Origin: Hyphomicrobiales bacterium
GTDB lineage: Bacteria; Pseudomonadota; Alphaproteobacteria; Rhizobiales; Beijerinckiaceae
Length of the DNA: 10,681 nucleotides
Direction of reading: 5' to 3'
Assembly (NCBI GenBank): GCA_900299065.1
Contig: OMIJ01000061.1
Span: 1 to 10,681, forward strand
Below the pieces are notes generated by a model. That model was not told where the DNA came from. It ran no database searches and was given only the letters and a program-made list of their open reading frames with translations. Of this stretch, positions 6,288-10,681 are shown one piece after another. Made by a program: the position numbers and the translations under genes. Every line of letters begins with the position of its first letter. Positions within the stretch are counted from its first letter, which is position 1.

Positions 6288-7328
6288 ATGTCCATTTGGC
6301 GCAGCACTCTATCTTTGCTTTCACTCACATTGAGCATGGGCCTGCTGACCCATGGGGCACAGGCCGATCCGGTTGAAGATTTTTACAAAGGCAAGACGCT
6401 TGATATGATCATACCCACCTCGCCGGGTGGAGATTATGACATACGCGGTCGCATGCTCTCGCGTCATCTCACGCGTTTCATCCCCGGCAATCCGTCGATC
6501 GTTCCGCGTAATATGCCTGGTGGTGTTGGCATTCAGGCAGCGAATCATATGATGAAGGTCGCGCCGCATGATGGCACTGTGCTGCACATCATCTTTCAAA
6601 GCATGCCGTCTTATCAGGCAATGGGCGGCACCGCAGTTGAATTTGATGTGCGCAAATTTGGCTGGATCGGCAATACAACAGACAGTCCCAATGTGCTTAA
6701 TTCATGGCATACGACCAATATCAAAACGATTGAAGATGCCATGCAGCGTGAACTGGTTGTTGGTTCGCCCGGTACAGCAACAACTTCTTACATCTATCCA
6801 TCCGTGATGAATGCTTTGGTTGGCACCAAGTTTAAGATCGTCAGCGGCTATCCCGGCGGCAATGATGTGAATCTTGCGATGGAAAAAGGCGAAGTTGGCG
6901 GGCGCGGCTCAAATTCCTGGGCCTCCTGGAAAAGCGGGCATCCTGATTGGATCACTGAAAAGAAAATTCACATTCTTGTACAAGTTGCTTTGAAACGAGC
7001 GCCTGATTTGCCGGATGTGCCACTTATGTATGAATTGGCAAAGAATGATTCTGATCGCGAAGTATTGAAATTCATATCGGCTGATATGGGCATTTCACGC
7101 GCCCTTGTCACTACGCCCGATGTGCCGCCAGAGCGTCTGGCGGCCTTACGGAAAGCTTTTATGGATTTGATGAAAGATCCGCAATTTTTAGCTGAAGCGC
7201 AAAAATCGCAATTGGACCTTAGCCCATCAGATGGTGAGACGGCTCAGAAAATTGCTGAGTCCATGATCAATACGCCAGCGCCGATTTTGCAACGGGCGAA
7301 GGCTCTTTTGGAGCCGCCCGCTAAATAG
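6288..7328 (+). CDS. TctC/Bug-family periplasmic solute-binding protein (tripartite tricarboxylate transporter receptor)
   Basis: The 346-residue product begins with a Sec signal peptide: positively charged start, hydrophobic core at about 8-21, and a likely cut after GAQA at residue 26. There is no lipobox cysteine. The mature part shows TctC/Bug features: DFYKGKTLDMIIPTSPGGDYD at about 31-51 with the ligand-loop PGGDYD, NMPGGVGIQAAN at 75-86, HDGTVL at 94-99, GSPGTATTS at 159-167 and VSGYPGGNDVNLAMEKGE at 185-202. These proteins bind small carboxylates or related solutes in the periplasm and deliver them to the TctA-TctB membrane pair. Neither partner is in this window, so the gene looks orphaned; the ligand cannot be read from sequence. 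ATG 6288 follows GGGGGGA closely; ATG 6276 upstream lacks a ribosome site. It lies between folC and trxA and converges on trxA. Confidence 0.9.
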   Translation: MSIWRSTLSLLSLTLSMGLLTHGAQADPVEDFYKGKTLDMIIPTSPGGDYDIRGRMLSRHLTRFIPGNPSIVPRNMPGGVGIQAANHMMKVAPHDGTVLHIIFQSMPSYQAMGGTAVEFDVRKFGWIGNTTDSPNVLNSWHTTNIKTIEDAMQRELVVGSPGTATTSYIYPSVMNALVGTKFKIVSGYPGGNDVNLAMEKGEVGGRGSNSWASWKSGHPDWITEKKIHILVQVALKRAPDLPDVPLMYELAKNDSDREVLKFISADMGISRALVTTPDVPPERLAALRKAFMDLMKDPQFLAEAQKSQLDLSPSDGETAQKIAESMINTPAPILQRAKALLEPPAK

Positions 7329-7359
7329 CGCGCTGAATATGATCACATTTCAAGAGCAA

Positions 7360-7375
7360 GATCTGATTTCAGATC
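7360..7375. repeat. Perfect inverted repeat at the TctC-like gene / trxA convergence
   Basis: GATCTGA (7360-7366) and TCAGATC (7369-7375) are exact complements around TT, and the right arm contains the trxA stop codon. As RNA it could form six pairs with a four-base loop. It sits between the two convergent 3' ends, where a terminator is expected. On the - strand the stem is followed by TTGCTCTTG, only weakly T-rich, and on the + strand by GCGCC, so the case for an intrinsic terminator is poor. Confidence 0.4.
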
Positions 7376-7689
7376 GCGCCTGAAATCCATTTCACGAGCT
7401 CGCCCTTGGGCGCCGCGCCGACTTTTTGCGAAGTCAGTTTGCCATCCTTGAATAACATCAAGGTAGGAATCGAGCGAATGCCCAGCTTGCCTGCAACGCC
7501 GGGATTTTCATCGACATTGACCTTGGTGATCTTGACCTTGCCAGCCATTTCACCGGCGATTTCTTCCAGAGAGGGACCAATCATTTTGCAAGGGCCGCAC
7601 CATTCAGCCCAAAAATCGACTACGACCGGCACAGTTGATTTCAGCACATCGGCCTCAAAACTAGCATCGGTTACCTTGACGGTGGCCAT
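7369..7689 (-). CDS. trxA: Thioredoxin (TrxA)
   Basis: This is a classical 106-residue cytoplasmic thioredoxin, a small disulfide reductase that supplies electrons to ribonucleotide reductase, methionine sulfoxide reductase and others and is recycled by thioredoxin reductase. The active site WCGPCK is at residues 30-35 (C31 and C34), preceded by VVVDFWAE with the buried aspartate D25. The cis-proline is P75 in RSIPTL, and the GKL turn and C-terminal helix (ELVKWISGAI) complete the fold. The ATG at 7689 (reading leftwards) is preceded by GAGGGGA at 7701-7695, a good ribosome site about five to eight bases away. It lies 121 bases downstream of addA on the same strand, a common pairing in this order, and converges on the TctC-like gene. 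Confidence 0.98.
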   Translation of the reverse strand: MATVKVTDASFEADVLKSTVPVVVDFWAEWCGPCKMIGPSLEEIAGEMAGKVKITKVNVDENPGVAGKLGIRSIPTLMLFKDGKLTSQKVGAAPKGELVKWISGAI

Positions 7690-7738
7690 AACAATCCCCT
7701 CTTGAATTCAGCTGGATGATTCCCGCTTAGCTGGAGTG

Positions 7739-7767
7739 AAAGTAGGAATGCTCATGGTGAACGTCAA
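7739..7767 (-). promoter_or_regulatory. Possible trxA promoter in the addA-trxA gap
   Basis: On the - strand TTGACG (7767-7762) matches the -35 consensus at five of six bases. It is followed after 17 bases by TACTTT (7744-7739), a weak -10 (three of six). Position suits a trxA leader of about 40 bases. trxA could also be reached by transcription from addA. Confidence 0.35.
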
Positions 7768-7810
7768 GCGGCGAGCCTCACGGAAGCGTTCTTTCATGGT
7801 CAAAAATCAA

Positions 7811-10681
7811 TTAAGCTAAAGTCTGCGACAGGATTTCATCCAGCCTTTCTGGCGCGATCACGACCATTTGGGGTCCGGAGGTCCAGATGATTGAGGCTTC
7901 GATCTCTTTGCCGGGATAGAGAGGCGTCAATATGGCGCGATAGAGCGCCAATTGGCGTAGATAGGGCAGAGGAATTTCATCCTGCCCGCGCGGACGACCT
8001 GTCTTGAAATCAGCCAAGAGCAGCCTGTCCGGCAAGATAGCAAGGCGATCGACCTGACCGATTATATCGAAAACATGTCCATCAGGCCGCGTGAGCTTGC
8101 CAGCTATAGAAACTTCAACTTGAGACGTTGCTGAGAAAAGTTCACTCAGAATCGGATCTTCGATCAATTGAAGCACATCGCCAATCAAACGTTTTTGCTC
8201 ATGTTCCGGTAGATCTGCTCCTTTGAGGCGCATGAAGCGCTCGGCCGTCTCCTGTCGGCGTGAAGCCTCTAATTGCGGCAAATATTGCAACATGGAATGC
8301 ACCAACCGACCCGATAGCGCAGCTTTGGCACGCGCCAAAGGTTCAATGTCCGGCAGGCTCAAATCGCTTTGATCCGCAGCCACCATTAAGGAAGACGGGC
8401 TAATAGGCGGAGAAGGTGCAATTTCAAATTTGATGGATCGATGAATCCAATCGGGCAATTTTGTTTGGTTCTGATTCGCTGACACGCTTAATTGCATTTG
8501 CGAGAGCGTAAGGGCTTTGCCGTAAATCAGCCTTTTCTCTAATGCGCCGCTCTGGGTGTAATCTTCTTTAACTTCACACAAAGGCTCGAGTGCCGCTCTG
8601 ATGGTTTCATACCAATTGGTCTTGGATTTTCTCAGGCCATAAAAACCAGAAATATAAAGCCGCTCTTCGGCTCTTGTCATTGCAACATAGAGAAGACGTC
8701 TTTTCTCATCCTCTTGCGCTTGTTGTTCTGCGCCTCTGGTTTCACTTAAACTTATCGGCTCCTGTTTCTTGCCGGGCGTCCAGGCGAGCCAGGGCTGATC
8801 GTGATCATGAGAATTCAGCGCCATTAATCTTGGATCATGCCGCGATGTGGAGGCACCAAAAGTATCAGGCAGAAAAACAATTTTCGATTCGAGACCTTTC
8901 GATGCATGAATTGTCATTACACGCACAGTATCCTTTGCAGACTCAAGATCGCGTTTAATCGAAATATCCGCACCTTCAAGGGAATGCAGAAAATTAAGCA
9001 TGGAGGGGATATCATGACGTTCATGCGCCAAGGCCATACGCATGAATTCATCTATAGCATCGCCAGCTTCTGGTCCCAGACGTGATAATAATTTTTGCCT
9101 GCCACGATCGCGGCCAAGCAATTGGGCAAAGAAGCCAAAGGGCGTGAGTGATTTGCTACGCTCTTGCCAGATTGATAATTTTTTTATGGCTTTTTGATGC
9201 CTAGGTTTATCAGATGATTTTAGAGCCTCGATCAATGAGCCTTTCCGCAATGGCGCCAAATCCAGAAGATCCTTATCATCGAAACCTATGAGTGGTGATT
9301 TGAGAACGCATGCTAGATTGAGATCATCCTGTGGCAAAAGAGCTGCGCGGCCAGCGGCAATGAGATCCATGACGGCAATATGCTCGGTGAGCAAGAGACG
9401 ATCGGCACCCGCCACCTTCACTGCACAATCTTTCAAGGCTCTAATCACAGCTTCAAAGAAAGGCCCACGCGAGCGCACCAAAATGAGAATATCCCCTGCT
9501 TTAATTTGACGTGGCAGGCCTGTTGTTTCGTCATGGACTGCTTCAAGGCTTGAAGGGGACAACCAGTCCTTGATCGTTTGTGCTATTTTGCGTGCTAAAA
9601 TGACAGGTGGATCGCTGGCCTGCTGGCGATCTAAAGGCAGCATCCAATCTTGCGGCGCCTCTTGAGTGGTTGCAAAGATTGGATCCCATATCTCCACCAA
9701 TCCAGGCAATTGGCTTTTAAGCGCCTCATGCGGCATCCAAGCATCAGATTGCGTAATCACACCACGATAATATCCATCCGTCTCAAAGACTTTATCAACG
9801 GCTGATAAAATTGGGCCTACAGATCGAAAAGAGAGATTCAGCCGGACTTGCTGAAAGTCCTGTTCGGCATTTTCAATCTTCTGAGCAAATCTTTTACGCA
9901 TGAGTTCGAACATGTGAGGCGCAGCACCCTGAAATGAGAAGATGGATTGTTTCTCATCTCCCACAGCAAAAAATGTACGACGAACCTCCCGCGCACCCTG
10001 ACCTGCTGTGAAATCGGCTGCTAATGATTCAAGAATCGCCCATTGAGCAGGGGAGGTATCTTGCGCCTCATCGACAAGAATATGATCAATACCTGCATCA
10101 AGTTTATACAGAACCCAAGCGGCATCTGAGCGAGAGAGAAGAGAGCGAGTTCGCTCGATCAGATCTTCAAAATCCAAAAAGCCACGCATGGCTTTCATCT
10201 GCGCATATTGCTCAAGAATAGAGGCAATGACTGCAAAAAGCGCCTTGCTACGCTCAACAACCAATGCGGCTCGATATTTGTCGATCAAAGGCTGCAATCT
10301 GTCGCGTTCATTTTCTAATGTTTCAAGCAGATTGGGAACAAGAGCAATAAGGCCCTTTGTGATGATTTTCGTTTTTTCATTGCCGCGTGGTTCAAAATTT
10401 TGATTAAAAAAGACCTCTAAATAAGCCTCAATCTGCGCTGAGCTGAAAGGCTTGAGCAATGCCGCATTTCGTAATTTATGACTTAATTTGATGTCATTCT
10501 TGCCACCCAGAGCTAATTGCTCAGCGAAACTAGACCATTGTGTTGGATGTATGCCTTCTTCCAGGATTGTTTTTTGGAGCGCGCCAATTGTCTCATTCAG
10601 CCGCAGACCTAGACGCGTTCCTAAGGCTTGCCCCCAATGATCTATGCTCTGATGATTGCGGATCATATCGGCAATGATTGC
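7811..10681 (-). CDS. addA: Double-strand break repair helicase-nuclease AddA (5' end outside window)
   Basis: The frame runs open to the right edge, so the N terminus, including the Walker A ATP site, is missing; 956 residues are visible. Superfamily 1A (UvrD/RecB-like) motifs are clear: II at LVDEAQDTSPAQW (DEAQD 204-208), III at GDEKQSIFSFQG (from 241), IV at LNLSFRS (about 281-287), V at TIHASKGLE (590-598) and VI at YVAMTRAEERL (665-675). The C terminus holds a RecB-type nuclease: H795 in GRLVHSML, D878 in GQVDRL, D891 and K893 in ADFKTG, and the QLALY motif (910-914). With AddB it unwinds and resects DNA ends for RecA-dependent repair, the counterpart of RecBCD. All visible catalytic residues are intact. 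addB is expected upstream, beyond the window. The ATG at 10666 is internal, not the start. Confidence 0.96.
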   Translation of the reverse strand, partial: AIIADMIRNHQSIDHWGQALGTRLGLRLNETIGALQKTILEEGIHPTQWSSFAEQLALGGKNDIKLSHKLRNAALLKPFSSAQIEAYLEVFFNQNFEPRGNEKTKIITKGLIALVPNLLETLENERDRLQPLIDKYRAALVVERSKALFAVIASILEQYAQMKAMRGFLDFEDLIERTRSLLSRSDAAWVLYKLDAGIDHILVDEAQDTSPAQWAILESLAADFTAGQGAREVRRTFFAVGDEKQSIFSFQGAAPHMFELMRKRFAQKIENAEQDFQQVRLNLSFRSVGPILSAVDKVFETDGYYRGVITQSDAWMPHEALKSQLPGLVEIWDPIFATTQEAPQDWMLPLDRQQASDPPVILARKIAQTIKDWLSPSSLEAVHDETTGLPRQIKAGDILILVRSRGPFFEAVIRALKDCAVKVAGADRLLLTEHIAVMDLIAAGRAALLPQDDLNLACVLKSPLIGFDDKDLLDLAPLRKGSLIEALKSSDKPRHQKAIKKLSIWQERSKSLTPFGFFAQLLGRDRGRQKLLSRLGPEAGDAIDEFMRMALAHERHDIPSMLNFLHSLEGADISIKRDLESAKDTVRVMTIHASKGLESKIVFLPDTFGASTSRHDPRLMALNSHDHDQPWLAWTPGKKQEPISLSETRGAEQQAQEDEKRRLLYVAMTRAEERLYISGFYGLRKSKTNWYETIRAALEPLCEVKEDYTQSGALEKRLIYGKALTLSQMQLSVSANQNQTKLPDWIHRSIKFEIAPSPPISPSSLMVAADQSDLSLPDIEPLARAKAALSGRLVHSMLQYLPQLEASRRQETAERFMRLKGADLPEHEQKRLIGDVLQLIEDPILSELFSATSQVEVSIAGKLTRPDGHVFDIIGQVDRLAILPDRLLLADFKTGRPRGQDEIPLPYLRQLALYRAILTPLYPGKEIEASIIWTSGPQMVVIAPERLDEILSQTLA

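Noticed and set aside
7708..7797. 29-codon frame on the - strand between addA and trxA (MKERFREARR...)
   Set aside because: No ribosome binding site, no recognisable family, and it covers the likely trxA promoter; probably chance.
8674..9085. Two overlapping + strand frames of 94 and 82 codons inside addA
   Set aside because: They lie opposite conserved helicase motif V and nearby coding sequence of addA; no independent support.
10666..10681. ATG at 10666 as the addA start
   Set aside because: The frame stays open to the edge and the Walker A region expected in AddA is missing, so the gene continues beyond the window.

Overview
The window reads as chromosomal housekeeping DNA from an alphaproteobacterium of the Hyphomicrobiales (Rhizobiales) type. 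The evidence is the gene order sppA - ihfB - lapA - trpF - trpB - trpA - accD - folC on the + strand, facing trxA and addA on the - strand. The protein sequences agree: an alphaproteobacterial AccD with a degenerate zinc ribbon, the LapA 'NRHNV' motif, and an AddA rather than RecB type helicase-nuclease. Base composition is close to balanced by eye, lower than many members of the order, so I do not name a genus. No tRNA, rRNA, CRISPR array, transposase or prophage gene was seen.

Layout. Bases 1-332 are the 3' end of the signal peptide peptidase gene sppA. Next come ihfB (integration host factor beta, GTG start) and lapA (small inner-membrane protein). The centre, about 1120-6207, is a compact co-directional block: trpF, trpB and trpA (late tryptophan synthesis), accD (malonyl-CoA synthesis) and folC (folate polyglutamylation). 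Gaps are 73 nt or less, so co-transcription is likely. The 73-nt trpF-trpB gap is the most structured non-coding stretch: it holds a perfect 7-bp hairpin, an alternative pairing partner, and a 24-codon reading frame that overlaps the trpF stop and ends just before the trpB start. After folC an 80-nt gap leads to a lone secreted solute-binding protein of the tripartite tricarboxylate transporter (TctC/Bug) family with no membrane partners in view. It converges on trxA, followed by addA, whose 5' end runs off the right edge.

Working together. TrpF makes the substrate that TrpA and TrpB turn into tryptophan. AccD and FolC are essential biosynthetic enzymes that share the transcription unit by position rather than by pathway. 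AddA (with AddB, presumably beyond the right edge) processes double-strand breaks, and thioredoxin lies downstream of it, as commonly seen in this order.

I found no convincing undescribed system. The items most worth a second look are the trpF-trpB intercistronic region, the AccD that keeps only one of four zinc-ligand cysteines, and the orphan TctC-like receptor. All three have ordinary explanations, stated with each.
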